Part shown: piece by piece, positions 34,079-47,647 of the stretch
How positions within the stretch are numbered: position 1 is the first letter of the stretch
Layout of the letters: every line of letters starts with the position of its first letter
DNA from: Glandiceps talaboti
Lineage: Eukaryota; Hemichordata; Enteropneusta; Spengelidae
Reading direction: 5' to 3'
Assembly (NCBI RefSeq): GCF_964340395.1
Contig: NC_135559.1
Coordinates: 15,498,563 to 15,562,562 of the forward strand
DNA length: 64,000 nucleotides
Program-made: the position numbers and the translations under genes
Notes under the pieces: model-generated
Seen by the model: the letters and a program-made list of their open reading frames with translations, nothing else
Databases searched by the model: none
Told to the model about the DNA's origin: nothing

Positions 34079-34991
34079 CAGTTTTACGACGTGTGAAAGG
34101 GGCATTATTAATTTAACTTTTTTTGGCAACAATAGATCTTGTATATTGAAACCTCTATCTGCTAGTATTGCACCGCCTGCTTCCAACAAATCAATGAATC
34201 CAGATTTGCTAGTTATGTATCGATCGGAAACATTTCCCGCCCACAATGTAGATAAAAAGGTGAATGCTCCTGACTCACAGTAACTAACAGTTTGAAAGTG
34301 TTGTGGGACTTATATGAACTATATCTTACAACTTGGGCTTTTACATTTCTTGGTGTCTCAATGGAAAATTCTGTACAATCTATGATTGCTCTGACATTGG
34401 GAAACTTTAATCTGAATGATAGGGGCATGTATTTATTAACTAGTTGTCTGGATGGCCATACCATACGCTTAGATAATACTGTACTCATGTAAGTAATCCA
34501 AGTGGTAAATATCTGTGAAACCCTTGATTGCGACACCCCAAACTGATCACTCATAAAAACAGTAAGAAGACCTAAACGAAAACGAAAGTGTCAATATATA
34601 TTCTTCATATCTACTTAATTTTCTTTGTGGTCCACTCTCATTTCCTTTATTTCTCTGATAATTCTTTGCTTGTGCACTTTCCTTTCCACTCCAATACTTC
34701 AGCTTCATCTCACTTTCATCTAGAATACTGAAGAAATTATTTAATTTCTCTTTACTGGGCACACCAGTATACTGACTGACAGAGGAATCTGATTCAACTA
34801 CCTTTTCAATAATAAGGTCACGGAGTAATTTACTTTTATTAGAAAGTGTTCTGGTCATAGACTCATTTTCCTTAATATATTTATCTATCTCAGCACATGT
34901 TATATCAGTTTGAGTTCCTGTACTTGTAACTGTACTGTTTCTGTTGTTATTATTGTTATTATTGTCACTTTTTTCACATTTTCCAGCATTC
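34079..34991 (-). pseudogene. Decayed PIF/Harbinger DDE transposase, segment B
   Basis: Copy of 4742-5653 with the same two internal frameshifts (about 34582 and about 34262), the same HTH (FGVSQSRVSQIF), the same first and second catalytic Asp, and the same missing third acidic residue. It also carries one extra base near the 5' edge (CATTTTCC against CATTTCC). Confidence 0.82.
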
Positions 34992-36161
34992 CTATTGTAA
35001 GCTGTATGTACTCAGTTCAAACAATACAGGTATCACTATAATTACATTTAGAAAGGGACTGTGTATAAACATTGACTAGTGCATGATCATGGGGGCTTTT
35101 AGTCGTATTAGTGTTGCTCACATACATAAATAATATCACTGGACACAGATGTAACAGTAACCAACGTTATTATTGTTCACAATGATTTCAGGACAATCTT
35201 GAATTTTGACCGTAGTCAATACAAATAGTTTAGAAATACAATTTCTTGAAAGTATTTACAAAGTTCAGTAAGTAAGTCTTTCTGGAAATATTACAGTAAA
35301 AGATATATACAAAAGTATTCTACAAAGTTCTTACAATGCTAATACAAAGTTATTACAGTTACAAAGTTACTATAAATGTTCATAAAGTGTCAATTGTTTA
35401 ATAAAGGATACCTAGCTTTAAAGTATTCCACACAACTCTGCACAGTGATCACTAGTTGTAGGGTTTCAACAGCCGGTAATCGTGACGGCTTGTTCAGCAA
35501 TCTGACGACACACACACAACTACAGCAACTCTACCCGTATATCGCAATTGTAAAATTAGGTAATCAGGAAAGCGTTCGATGATAGGAAATATCAATCAAT
35601 GAAGGTAATCACGGGATAGCGTTGACAGTCGTTGATAATTACAGGAAATGTTCAACGGCAAACGGCTGACATAACACATGTACAGGACTTGGCTCACTAT
35701 ATCTACATGCAACAATGACGAAAGACTGTCTCATTTGCATAACGCACATGGTCTCTTCGAGGATACAGAATAGTTGACCAAGAAATCAAAAGTATCAGCA
35801 AGTCAAACTTCTTGTAAAACTCTTGTTAATCAATCTGGTAATCTGGTGTTCCGGCGATGACTGGAACACACCGAGATAAAGAAATTAAGGGTTTGTCGTT
35901 ATACTGACCATACAATACTAAATCAAGTATAAGACCATAGTCATTGGTACTTGACGCAACATCAAGTTCACTGGCTTCGCTGACTACATGTACATGAATT
36001 ATCTTCGACCCAACATCATTAACTATGTCGATCAGCTCCTTTTGCTTTCGAACATCAGCTTCCTTGGTCCTAAATTCAGTCTGTTCATTAACGATAAACG
36101 GCCGAATCCATGAAATTTAGACGAGTGTGCACAGTTAGATGCAACTCGGTTTCCGCCATAC

Positions 36162-36164
36162 GTT

Positions 36165-36220
<56 letters not shown>

Positions 36221-36222
36221 AA
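36162..36222. repeat. (CAA)n array (B)
   Basis: Pure CAA version of the array at 6830-6892. Confidence 0.95.
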
Positions 36223-36381
36223 CACATCACATGACCATCCAAAAGCACAAGCCAAGACGAACGTTGGTGGCGTCATACTACCAAACCTCTACACTATCAT
36301 CATTATCCCTTATTGATATAATTCTCACTTTGGCAGGTCTGTTATCGAATTCACCATTTTTACAGGGAGTACTAGTACGTG

Positions 36382-36782
36382 TTATATACTTGTGAGATTA
36401 TCCACTCTATTCTGAATTCGATTCTTATTTAGTAATGACATTTCTAGTATGGATGACGAATTCTCAAAAGTATCAACTTGATTCTGAATTCAATTATGAT
36501 TGACTGATAGCGTACAATGGAGATGTTGAGAATTCGATTCTTATTCTAAAAGTATCAACTTGATTCTGAATCTAATTCGGATTGAGCAATAGCGTTTCAA
36601 TGGGGAGGTTGAGAATTCGACTCTACTTAGTGTCGATTTGATTCCGAATCCGATTCGGATAAAGCAAATTATCCTGCCAATGCTATCCACTTTTTCAAAT
36701 TCTTCAGCGTCGTGTCCAAGAAAACGATATCGCCATGTAGAATATGTGTTCTGAAGGACATTTGCAATGTCGTCGGCAAATA
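36382..36782. repeat. 400-bp dispersed repeat, copy B1
   Basis: Counterpart of 7054-7454 with the same edges and internal ~80-bp units. Confidence 0.8.
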
Positions 36783-37109
36783 GATCTATTCTTCTGCAAG
36801 AAAAATGATCCTTGGAAAAATATCTGTAATTTCCCCAAACGCTCATTTGTAAAACACATCATATTGCAATGCACACTGATCATGCAGAAATCTGATTCTT
36901 GCTCGTACTGTTATATTTCTAAAACGAGTAGGAGATCCCATATTGAGGAACTGTGTGCGAAAATAAGTAACCAGATTTTAAACCGAGTGCAAAACCATCG
37001 ATTTTTGTTCCTACACACATTGCTGGAATGCGCAATTCTGGGGTATAGCTTTGAAACATGGTGTACCCTTAATTGGAAAATTAATTATATGAAACAATAT
37101 GAAATTTGA
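36744..37109 (+). CDS. Unidentified 121-codon ORF (B)
   Basis: Counterpart of 7416-7781, same length, frame intact. Differences seen are Lys to Thr (ISKKS to ISKTS), Tyr to His (FLYT to FLHT) and Pro to Gln near the end. No family is recognised. Confidence 0.3.
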   Translation: MCSEGHLQCRRQIDLFFCKKNDPWKNICNFPKRSFVKHIILQCTLIMQKSDSCSYCYISKTSRRSHIEELCAKISNQILNRVQNHRFLFLHTLLECAILGYSFETWCTLNWKINYMKQYEI

Positions 37110-39689
37110 AACTTATACTTAGGATATTGGTTGACAATCGACAATAATTAATTTTGCAAATTGAGCTATTCAGATTATCAGCTAAATCAAAGTACATATG
37201 TACTTCTTATCATCAATGCGTGTACTAAATTATCTGAAATTTAAAGTATGCATTCTAAATATATTGCTTAACTCTCAAAGTGATTACTTATGCAAATTAC
37301 ACATTACAATCAATAATGACATATTAAAAGTACATCAAACACGTATGATTTATAAGATACAACGTAAAGCTAAAAATCAAAGGTTTATCGCAAAATAAAT
37401 AATATACTAGTATAAAATGAACACCAAACGACAGTGAGAAGAGCAATGTGCAAAGGGGAAAGAATGCAACCACGCAGAACCTTTAACAATTATTTTGATT
37501 TACAACTTTTAAAAAGCAGAAGGGAACATCTTTCTACAACATGACAAGTTTTCTTAGAAGACACATGTCGTCAAAAACTAGACTTCTGTGTGACTAATGG
37601 ATGAAATAAATGTATGTATTTGCCTTGTTCTCTATGTTATGTGTCCAAGATGTTTTAAAGAGTCACACCTATATACTATAATGTCTGCAATGTGCACAAA
37701 ATATCCTGGTTTTGATCATCTGCCCTTAATGTCAAGGTCAAGTTTAATGCCTCAAAAGAACACTTCCGCGTGATGATACAAGGGTAGACGCTTGAATCAA
37801 GTCTCTATGTATACTAAGGTTTCAGAGTTATGCAATAAATCATGATTTTTTTTACAATAGTCCACCATGCAGTACAAATTTATGTGAGCACCCAAATGTA
37901 TAGCTAGCTTTTATATAAATTGCTCTTCTTCTGTGTTACCTGTAACCATGTTTCATAAAGAATTGGCAGCACATAATTACAAGAAATGTCTGTGACAAGG
38001 AATAAATAGCTGCATTCTGACAATTGGCCCTGGAGATCAAAGTCAAAGGTCATGGTCTAAAAATAAAGCTTGCCTCTGATAATATGCCATTGGCCACTTT
38101 TGTATTCAAGGTCTTGAGTTATACAGTAAGTATTGATTTTCAACTATACTTATGACTACCATTTGGTCAGCAATTGTTTTCCTTTCTTTGTTTGCCTTTT
38201 CTGTTTGTTCATTTATTTGTTTGTTTCTTATTTACTTATTCATATATTCATTGATTTATTTGTTGACGGCAAGGCATCTATGAAATATTTTTTGCATGCA
38301 TTGGCAGTGCAGTAAATTCATTACATATTGACGAAAAAGTTAGGATCAAATTGAAAATAAAGAACAAGACACCAAACACATGACAAGAACATACGGAAGA
38401 GTAAGTGATCTCTAAGAGTGAGAGATTGGGGTTATTATAAATCATTAAACTGATGGACTAATTGAATTGATGTGAATTGAATGTATGCGATGTGTGCGGT
38501 GGATGCCCTGAATCTGAAGGATAGGGAGTGTGCTTCCAGAATATGGAATTTGTGTTGTGTTGATGAACGACATCATTAGTTGTGATAAGCTCAGAAAGGT
38601 ATGATGTACTGTGTTATTAAGACATTTTTAACAATTTTATTCAAATTGTGGTTTTGTCACTCTTGGATGGTTGGCCAATCAAGCACCATCTGGCAGTAGT
38701 CGTCGTCTTTGTACCTTTGTTCACCTTTATTCACAGTTTCAGTAATTGTGGTTACCGATTCAAATTATACACATTTTCTATGCGTTTTCACAACCATAGG
38801 GCCAGCGGAACTGATGGCAAACCTAACTGCATGATTTTCCAGCTGTCGCAAACACTCGGCATTACTTTATTGGGCATTATGACACATCATTCCTTTGGTT
38901 TGTATACATAGCAAAACCATCGGAATTACTATATTTAATCACTGTTAAACTAACGCTGTTGATGTATTATCATACAACTATAATGAATACTCTCTATTCG
39001 GTCACAGTCGCTAGATAAGTTAGTCTGTGGAATTTGAGCGTCTGGGTGTACCTGACACATTATGATGTGAATGATGCTGTTGTTCCTTCGATAAAAAAGT
39101 AATGCCAGGTATCAGACCACGCACGTTTGGTATGTGGCCGTCCGTATGGTAACATTTAGATGTTACGCCCTAACATTTGTCTTCATTCAGCCAACGAAAA
39201 TAAACGTGACCTAAGGGGTCTTTGTGACTACTACGAGTCGACAGACTATAACTATTGGAGAATAACATAATTATAACAGCATCGGTAATAGCAAAGAAAA
39301 ATTGTAGAAAGTAATGGTAATTTTGAAAGTTTTGACTAATATTTCGGACACAGCAGAACCAGTGACGTAGCCGCACATTGTCGTAACATAGAAGCGCGTT
39401 ATCTTGAAGTAGAACGACCAGAGTATATATATTGCATATGTTTTTGTTCTAAATGGCTCGTGCATGGTACAACAAAAAGTATTCCCTATTTCCCGCATCG
39501 TCATATATATGCTATACATCAATGGCAAGCCTACTTTCCATAATGTCACCTTACAAACATACATATTTCAAGACAACAATATCCAAAATAACCCTACATC
39601 GTTTTAACTATATGGCGTTTTTGCAGTCATTCCTCAATACCAATTCACCAACCTTTTAAACATAGAAGTATTTACTAATGACGTATTGT

Positions 39690-39833
39690 TAGACGTTCCT
39701 TGGCGTCCTGATATAACTTGATTGATCAGATTAAACCTGCACTAGATATAACTGAAGTATTGTTTCTAAAGGTGCCTGGAAATGGGCTTTACGCCCATTG
39801 GTTTACTTGAATAAATAAATATTATTATTTTTG
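39690..39833 (+). mobile_element. 3' end of a non-LTR retroelement with terminal hairpin (B)
   Basis: Counterpart of 10480-10628. The hairpin AATGGGCTTTACGCCCATT is preserved (39779-39799). Confidence 0.5.
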
Positions 39834-39842
39834 ACCAGACAA

Positions 39843-40420
39843 CAGCAATACATTCACTGAAAATTGTTAAAATTAATAATTAGCCATTTCATTCTGTACA
39901 TGTCATTTAGATGACTATTCTATTCTATCTATTAATAGTATAGTAATAAGTTGAAAATGTCAATAGGGCGCTGATTTTTTGGTGCAGACCCCAAAATCAA
40001 TTTGGTTGTCTACATTGAACTATATATTCTACTACACTACTAACCACAGGGATAAGCGAGCATGTAACTGATTTATGGATTGATTGATGGATCGATTTAT
40101 TTATTGATTGAATGATTGATATGCTCGAGTGTTTGTCTGATGTGATAATCACCCACTCGATTAGAGATAAAAGAAATTTTCGCGGTAACTGATCCCTGCT
40201 AATAATGAGATTAGGAATCCGTGACACTAAGTGGCCAAGTGATATACCGATTTGATTTGTCATATTCAGAATCATTAATGTCACGGATTTTAGGGGTGTT
40301 TTAATTTAGACAAGAGGAGAAGTATGGACAAGTTGTCTTTATTTAGTCAATAAAGAGAGAATTATGTACAGTTGAAAGAGAGAAAAGTAGCTAGGGAAAG
40401 AAGGAAAACATTTTTTATAT
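39843..40420. other. 578-bp block present only in segment B
   Basis: It lies between CAGACAA and CACCACAAAAATC, which are contiguous in A. It contains an inverted, diverged version of the sequence that flanks the AATC array: on the minus strand, AATC-type repeats followed by CATGCTCGCTTATCCCTGTG (about 40029-40105), against CACTAGCTTATCCCTGTG after the array at 40689-40709. No clear target-site duplication is visible, so deletion in A is as likely as insertion in B. Confidence 0.6.
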
Positions 40421-40510
40421 CACCACAAAAATCAGTCAATTGATCAATATCACACAAAAAATAAGTCTTATTTCACCACAAAATAATCATTCAATCTTTC
40501 AATCAGTTAA

Positions 40511-40557
40511 TCAATCAATCGATCGATCGATCGATCGATCGATCAATCGTTCGATCG

Positions 40558-40591
<34 letters not shown>

Positions 40592-40592
40592 T

Positions 40593-40681
<89 letters not shown>
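40511..40681. repeat. (AATC)n array with GATC units (B)
   Basis: Longer than in A, with a run of perfect ATCG units at its left end. Confidence 0.95.
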
Positions 40682-41529
40682 ATGAGTTTCACACTAGCTT
40701 ATCCCTGTGCGCCAGTGATTCAATAATATTCAGGCAATACAATATTATGAGCAAGTCATTTTATCTTTTAAAAATGACAAAAACGTTCCTAGTTGTATAT
40801 AGTGCATCTTTAAAACCATACCATATGTGTATTCATCGCTATACTAGTATCCAATATTTTATTTTCATGCTGTTTCAAGTCATGGAAATTTCCAAAACGT
40901 TTTAGACTATAATGATCAATCTATGAGTAACTCAAAATGACATTTATTCCCTAATGGCCTAATACTTTAAAATATTACCATACGTGTGTTCATCGCTATA
41001 CCAGTATTTAACAAGACCTTATTTTCATGACTTTCTCTTCATTTATTGTTGTGTTTATTACATTCTGCCGAAAGAGTAAATATGGTTGTCACTATTGACG
41101 ACGTATTACTGCCTCATCAAATTCAAATGAAATGATAGCGGCATGTTATCAATTTATAATGTTGAAACCAATATTATTGGGAACAAGTCGAGTTCTGATA
41201 TGAGTTTACCAGTTACAATATTTGTAGTGTGTAAATTATTATCTCTACATCAAGGAAGAGTTAGCTATTAAAGTATTATTCAAAACCCGTATCAGATTAG
41301 GATTGAAAGTGTTTTGTTTATTTTGTTTCTCATTATTCTTTCGAAATAATCAAGAAATTCAATGTTTAATACTTGTTGCACCAAACCACTGAAAAACCTG
41401 TCAACAATTATTTTAGACAATATGTTTGGTGTAATGACCGGACAAAGATTCATGATGATGATAATGATGACGACGACGATTACGACGATGATGCATGTTG
41501 CTTCTCTCTACAATGTTTGTCTATTTTGC

Positions 41530-41678
41530 TGTTTTGTTTTTTTTGTTTTTTTTTGTTTTGTTTGTTTGTTTGTTTGTTTGTTTGTTTGTTTGTTTGTTTG
41601 TTTGTTTGTTTGTCTATTTATTTGTGTGTGTGTCTGTCTATCTGGCTGTCAGTCTTTTTGGCTGGTTGTCTGTGTCTG

Positions 41679-41726
<48 letters not shown>

Positions 41727-41727
41727 A
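41530..41727. repeat. T-rich, (GTTT)n and (GTCT)n cluster (B)
   Basis: Counterpart of 11650-11800, expanded by a T-rich stretch on the left and more GTCT units on the right. Confidence 0.93.
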
Positions 41728-41896
41728 TTTACAGCATTCCACTTATGCACATTATATTGTTTAGTGTCCGTTGTGGTGATGGTCGAATGGTAGAAATATT
41801 TATCACAAGATTTCGCATTATGCCGATTCATTTGGAAGCTTAATAAATAGAGACCTCATTGTGTCAAGACCAATATCATTCATGATGAGATTATTA

Positions 41897-41991
<95 letters not shown>

Positions 41992-42024
41992 GTCTGTCTG
42001 TCTCTCTGTCTGTCTGTCTGTCTG
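41897..42024. repeat. (CTGT)n array (B)
   Basis: About 31 units with two CTCT interruptions. Counterpart of 11970-12028. Confidence 0.95.
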
Positions 42025-42336
42025 CCTGCGAATTTTGTCTAAACATTTTCTTTTTTCTTCGTAATACAGTGTAAAATCTGTCATAAACAATCAGTCGGTA
42101 GTATATTTTATTTTTTTCGGAAATTGACGCATGTTTGTGTTTTGTATGATATAATTCCACATCGAGTATTTTAGTAATTTTGTATTGTACTTTTAAAAGC
42201 CTAATTGAGGTATACATTGACAATTTTGTAGTATTATAACAACAGTGGACTAGAAAATCATGTTATCGTGATGTCGTTAATTTTTGCCCAGTACTGCTCC
42301 ATACTCTACGATGTTTGCGGGCGCATCGTAAGCATC

Positions 42337-42656
42337 TTATATACTTGTGAGATTATCCACTCTATTCTGAATTCGATTGTTATTTAGTAATGACATTTCT
42401 AGTATGGATGACGAATTCTCAAAAGTATCAACTTGTTTCTGAATCTAATTCGGATTGAGCAATAACGTTTCAATGGGGAGGTTGAGAATTCGATTCTACT
42501 TAGTGTCGACTTGATTCCGAATCCGATTCGGATAAAGCAAATCATCCTGCCAATGCTATCCATTTATTTCAAATTCTTCAGCGTCGTGTCCAAGAAAACG
42601 ATATCGCCATGTAGAATATGTGTTCTGAAGGACATTTGCAATGTCGTCGGCAAATA
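42337..42656. repeat. 400-bp dispersed repeat, copy B2, one internal unit lost
   Basis: Counterpart of 12295-12705 but about 90 bp shorter. One ~80-bp internal unit is missing, as expected from unequal exchange between tandem units. Confidence 0.8.
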
Positions 42657-42968
42657 AGTCGGTAAAGTCCCCAAAGGACCAGATGGGCTCATTAAATTGA
42701 TTGTGGTATCATATACTAGTGTATGACGATCATGCCCAATATGGCCAGAAGTAATGAAATATTATATTGATGTGTACATTTACAAAGCTAGATTAACACC
42801 GAAATCATAAAAAAAGTTATTCTCTGCATGACTAATCTCTCAAATTTCCAACATCTGGAGTTAAAATTCAAACGTAATTCAAAAAGAATGCGCTGGTGAA
42901 CTTGCTAACTTTTCATTCTTTTCTATGTGTAAATCTCTCTGTGAGGTCTCTGTCTCTCCCTCTCTCCC

Positions 42969-43089
<121 letters not shown>

Positions 43090-43220
43090 CGGTCTGTCGT
43101 TTAACTATTAGACAATCTATTCTGACATTCCATCCTTAAGAGAGCCTTTGAACAAAGTTGGACTGACGGACGCTAATTTCGCTCGCTGTTGAGTAATAAT
43201 GCAGTATTTAACATTCTGTT

Positions 43221-43475
43221 TATGGGTTTCCTGTAGCGGAATGGATTGAGCTTGGGAATTTCTCCGTGAGCTACTCAAACCCAGAGTGAGTGTTCAACAG
43301 ACTCGATGAATAGGTTTTATCACTCAGTCGTATCTGAATCACAATGGAGCGTGCAACAAAATCCCCAAAAGTGAAAGCACTTCTCTAGAAAGTGTAGAAA
43401 GTATGCTTGTGTTTTGCGTGTATTCGTCTGCATAAAAAGAAACTCGCAGGGAGCAAGTAGCAGTTGTCAGCATGG
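43221..43475 (+). mobile_element. Older SINE, internally deleted (B)
   Basis: Counterpart of 14069-14500. The middle of the body, from the G-rich insertion to TGGAGCGTGCAAC, is missing, so the tRNA-like head joins the 3' part directly. Confidence 0.6.
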
Positions 43476-43647
43476 ATGAAAAAACTTTGTTATATATGTA
43501 AGGCAAACGTCAGTCGCTTTCCACAAACGTAGTAGCATACATTCAAACATATTGCACTGTACAAAATTCTTTCCTTATCCAATTAAACAGTACGTTGTCA
43601 AAGGAATACATAGACTTGCTTAACTCCACAGGCTTTGAAAATCATGT

Positions 43648-43649
<2 letters not shown>

Positions 43650-43692
<43 letters not shown>
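43650..43692. repeat. (CA)n microsatellite (B)
   Basis: Pure CA, longer than at 14682-14710. Confidence 0.93.
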
Positions 43693-43693
<1 letters not shown>

Positions 43694-44609
43694 CACTTGT
43701 GTGAAATGACAACAGCATGAGTTAGTGATTGTGAAAGAGTCTGGTGAACGAGTAGTGCCCAGCGCCCCTGGGGATCGGAGAAAATGGGAAAATATAAACA
43801 GTTGAGGACGCTTTCCTTTAAGAAACTACAATTGAATAACAAACTCAAAACAATAGAGGAATATGCGACTTACAAATCCCCCAAGGGACTGGTACCAGTC
43901 TAAGGAATACATACAGTGTAAAATATTTCAATAACGCTCACTCACCTGTACATCAGACGAAATGTTCAATCTGAAGGACTTTGTACCGACGCGTCATGTG
44001 TAATTAACCATCGTAAACAGATCTTGTACACCAAGTTTGAAAAATACACATTTAAAAGTATCATCTAGAGCAATGATTGTCCTTGCTCACGTGCACGCAA
44101 AAGCTATTGGCATTCCATTTCATTAGATTGATTCAATTCAATTGTACCGGTGTCGGGAGTCGGTCGAGCCGAATGGTAGTATTTACGATGTATCATAAAA
44201 AGTTTTAATTTCCATCGCCGCATATGAAAACATCATGGTCTCTACAACGTTGTATCTACCTGTATGTTTATCCATTCCTGTCATGATTATTTTATGATAT
44301 ACACTCTACAAAATTGTGGAAGTCGATATTGTTCTTTTGCAGTACCATATTTCTTTCGCGATTTGTCTTCACTTTTGTTTGTTATAATTATGCTAGTCCA
44401 TTTCTAAAGTTTCAATGTTATCAATGTTTCCAATCCAAGTTCAACCTTCTTGACATACTCTAGTCTCACCTGATGGACTATCAAGAATATGGTCAAAAAA
44501 TATGTTATTTGACGCTATCAGGGAATGCTGTCAGCGAAGGTAGACAGGCATGACTGACCAACCATTTGTTAATCATTGTGGAATCAGTAATCAATTAATG
44601 CTAATAATC

Positions 44610-45440
44610 CTCAAATGGAGAGTGGTGTTGCTAATCCATCCATCCATCCACTCACTGGTCACTATATCAAAATCTGGGACAATACTTTCATTTGTTTCTT
44701 ATAGCCATTATATTTATTATTAAAGAAATTACTCGCCTAATTACCTTCTCTGACTTTACTGCCCACATTGATAAATTTATTTAAGCAGATAGGTAATTAT
44801 GCCCATTTACAAACTTTGTAGATTTCACACGTCTCTTTTTACTTTTCACTTATTAAATAATCATGTTGCTCATGATACAGACCTTGATATAGATAAAGTC
44901 CCCAATTCATATCCTACCGGTTTTGCTACTCATGACATAGTTGACATACCTAAAGTTAACCTGACACAAAACAAAAGCAGTATTAAATATGCACGTACTC
45001 ATCAATGGAACTCCCTACAGAGCCACCTTAAACACATAGCTCATAGAGACAGTTTCAAAACAACTTGAACAGTTCACCTGAACAATTTTCGTAGGAAACA
45101 GGTGTATATATTTCTTTAACTTGGTATCAATTTTATATCAAATGTTCTCCGACATGTATTTATTATGTTAATCATTATTAATATCATATCATATTAGTCT
45201 ATTTATTACGACTACTAGTACTGTTGATATCTCCTTTCTTCTCTTTCAATTTTGCACAGTTACAGACGTGTACTTTTTTCTTGAATATTTATTTCGCCAG
45301 GGTCTCAGAATCGACTAGTTCAGCTCTATCTATTTCTGTGATCCTCACCTGGTGTATTATCCCGATAACCTCTTTGAAATGTTCATATTTTGATACGTTT
45401 TGTATCTGGTGAATAAATCAATTCAATTCAGTTCAGTTCA
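44610..45440 (+). mobile_element. 5'-truncated CR1/L2-like LINE upstream of the sulfatase promoter (B)
   Basis: Counterpart of 15640-16470. Here the C-terminal frame is open from 44799 to 45068 and ends with ARTHQWNSLQSHLKHIAHRD before SFKTT and the stop. Confidence 0.65.
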
Positions 45441-45473
45441 GATCAATCAATCAATTCAATGTGGTACCTGTAA

Positions 45474-45797
45474 GCCAATCAAGTAAAAGTAAATCACGTG
45501 GTTTCTTTCTAGTCACCAATTGGTTGATCATCCCATACCAAAGGTTAGTAGTGGCATACGACGTGGCATCATTTAGCCAGTCAAATAGGGATATATCATG
45601 TGATTTGCTTCTATTAATACGTGATTGGTGAAACTGCTGTGTAGTTTCGGCGTTTCAATGGTGACAGGGGGTGCATATCTCGATATCTTTAATGTTATTT
45701 GATTACGTAGATGTCTGATTGGTTGAAAGAAGAAATACCATCCGGTCATTTTGGGTTGAATTTCTATATATGTGGTGTCCGTCAAGAGATAATTTCA
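45474..45797 (+). promoter_or_regulatory. Promoter of sulfatase copy B
   Basis: TATATAT at 45765-45771, initiator TCATACC with A at 45797 (again 32 bases apart), and ATTGG about 77 bases upstream. The distal E-box is TCACGTGG (45494-45501), one base off the palindrome seen in A. The proximal one, TCATGTGA (45596-45603), is unchanged. Confidence 0.68.
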
Positions 45798-45844
45798 TAC
45801 CGTCTCCAGTGGAGCAGAGAAACTCAGTTCTAACAGCTTTCTAG
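45797..45844 (+). other. 5' non-coding exon 1 of sulfatase copy B
   Basis: Ends at CTAG|GTGAGT. It is spliced to 47633, with the ATG at 47648. Confidence 0.6.
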
Positions 45845-46011
45845 GTGAGTATAGATTATTTTCTGTTTGCTGCTTTTCACCCTCGGGAGCTGATTAGATG
45901 TGTGAAATGCTAGAATCAGGCTGTGGGTGGACGTATCGACTAGCGACAGCGTCAACAAAAAGGAACTTTAATAAGCCTATACCTGTTGCAATACTAAAAG
46001 TGTAAGGTTCC

Positions 46012-46693
<682 letters not shown>

Positions 46694-46844
46694 TAAACCA
46701 TGAAGGTTTGACAAACCAGCTACAAGTTCATCGACAGTTGGCAGTTTAAACACGAACATATTGTCTTCATAAACTTAAAGTCACCTTGATATAATAACTG
46801 TGTATACATAGATGCAAGAAAAGATAAAATGCATAAGAAACGAT

Positions 46845-47555
46845 GTGTGGAGTAAAACTGGGACATAAACTTTATTTCGTGATAGCTTTGTTTTGTGACC
46901 GCTGTATCATGTCAGAATTCAGGGGTCCTTAATTTGGCGTAAATTATTATTCTTCATCACAAATCCAAGCGCAGTAATTACAAATTCATGACAGTAGGGC
47001 GAATTAAAAAACAGCTTGCGTTTTTACCTTTAAACAAAGGATACAGTGGTTTCTAGTATCTTGAAATGTGTGAACTGATAAAAAACTGGAACATAGACTT
47101 TTGTTTCATGACTGCTCTGTGTTCGGCCTCACGGACTCACTCAAAACCGGAGCCAGATGAATCAGATGCTTACGGCTGTTCTGAGTCAAAAACCAAGTCA
47201 CGAATTCTCAAAGATTCGTTAGCCATCAAATTTAAACATTCGACGCTTTGGTCATTACAATAATTAAATTACAATTAGACACTAAAATAACAATAGTGAG
47301 GAACATAAAATAACTTGAATCACGTCTCTAGTCCTACGAGGCAGTATTTATTGTCTTTAAACCTATTGGGATAAACGATAGTCCTTTCTTTAACTAAGTG
47401 TTTGGTGACATCCATGTGTCATGTCTGAATTCAGGGGGCCTTAATTTGGCGTCAAATCACAAATTCATGACAGTAGGGTAAGTTTACAAAAATTTTAGGT
47501 GTTTACCTTCAAGCAAAGGACAAATTGGTTCTTAGTATCTTAAAATGTATGACGT
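46845..47555. repeat. Diverged tandem duplication inside intron 1 (B)
   Basis: Counterpart of 17645-18355, with a 4-bp TTAA-type insertion and an 8-bp deletion relative to A. Confidence 0.55.
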
Positions 47556-47647
47556 TTCTGTGTCAATCATTAGTTTATAAATATATAATACACTAGAATT
47601 AACTTTAATCCTTGTTACTCATTTTGTTTCAGATTGTGAAAAAGAAA

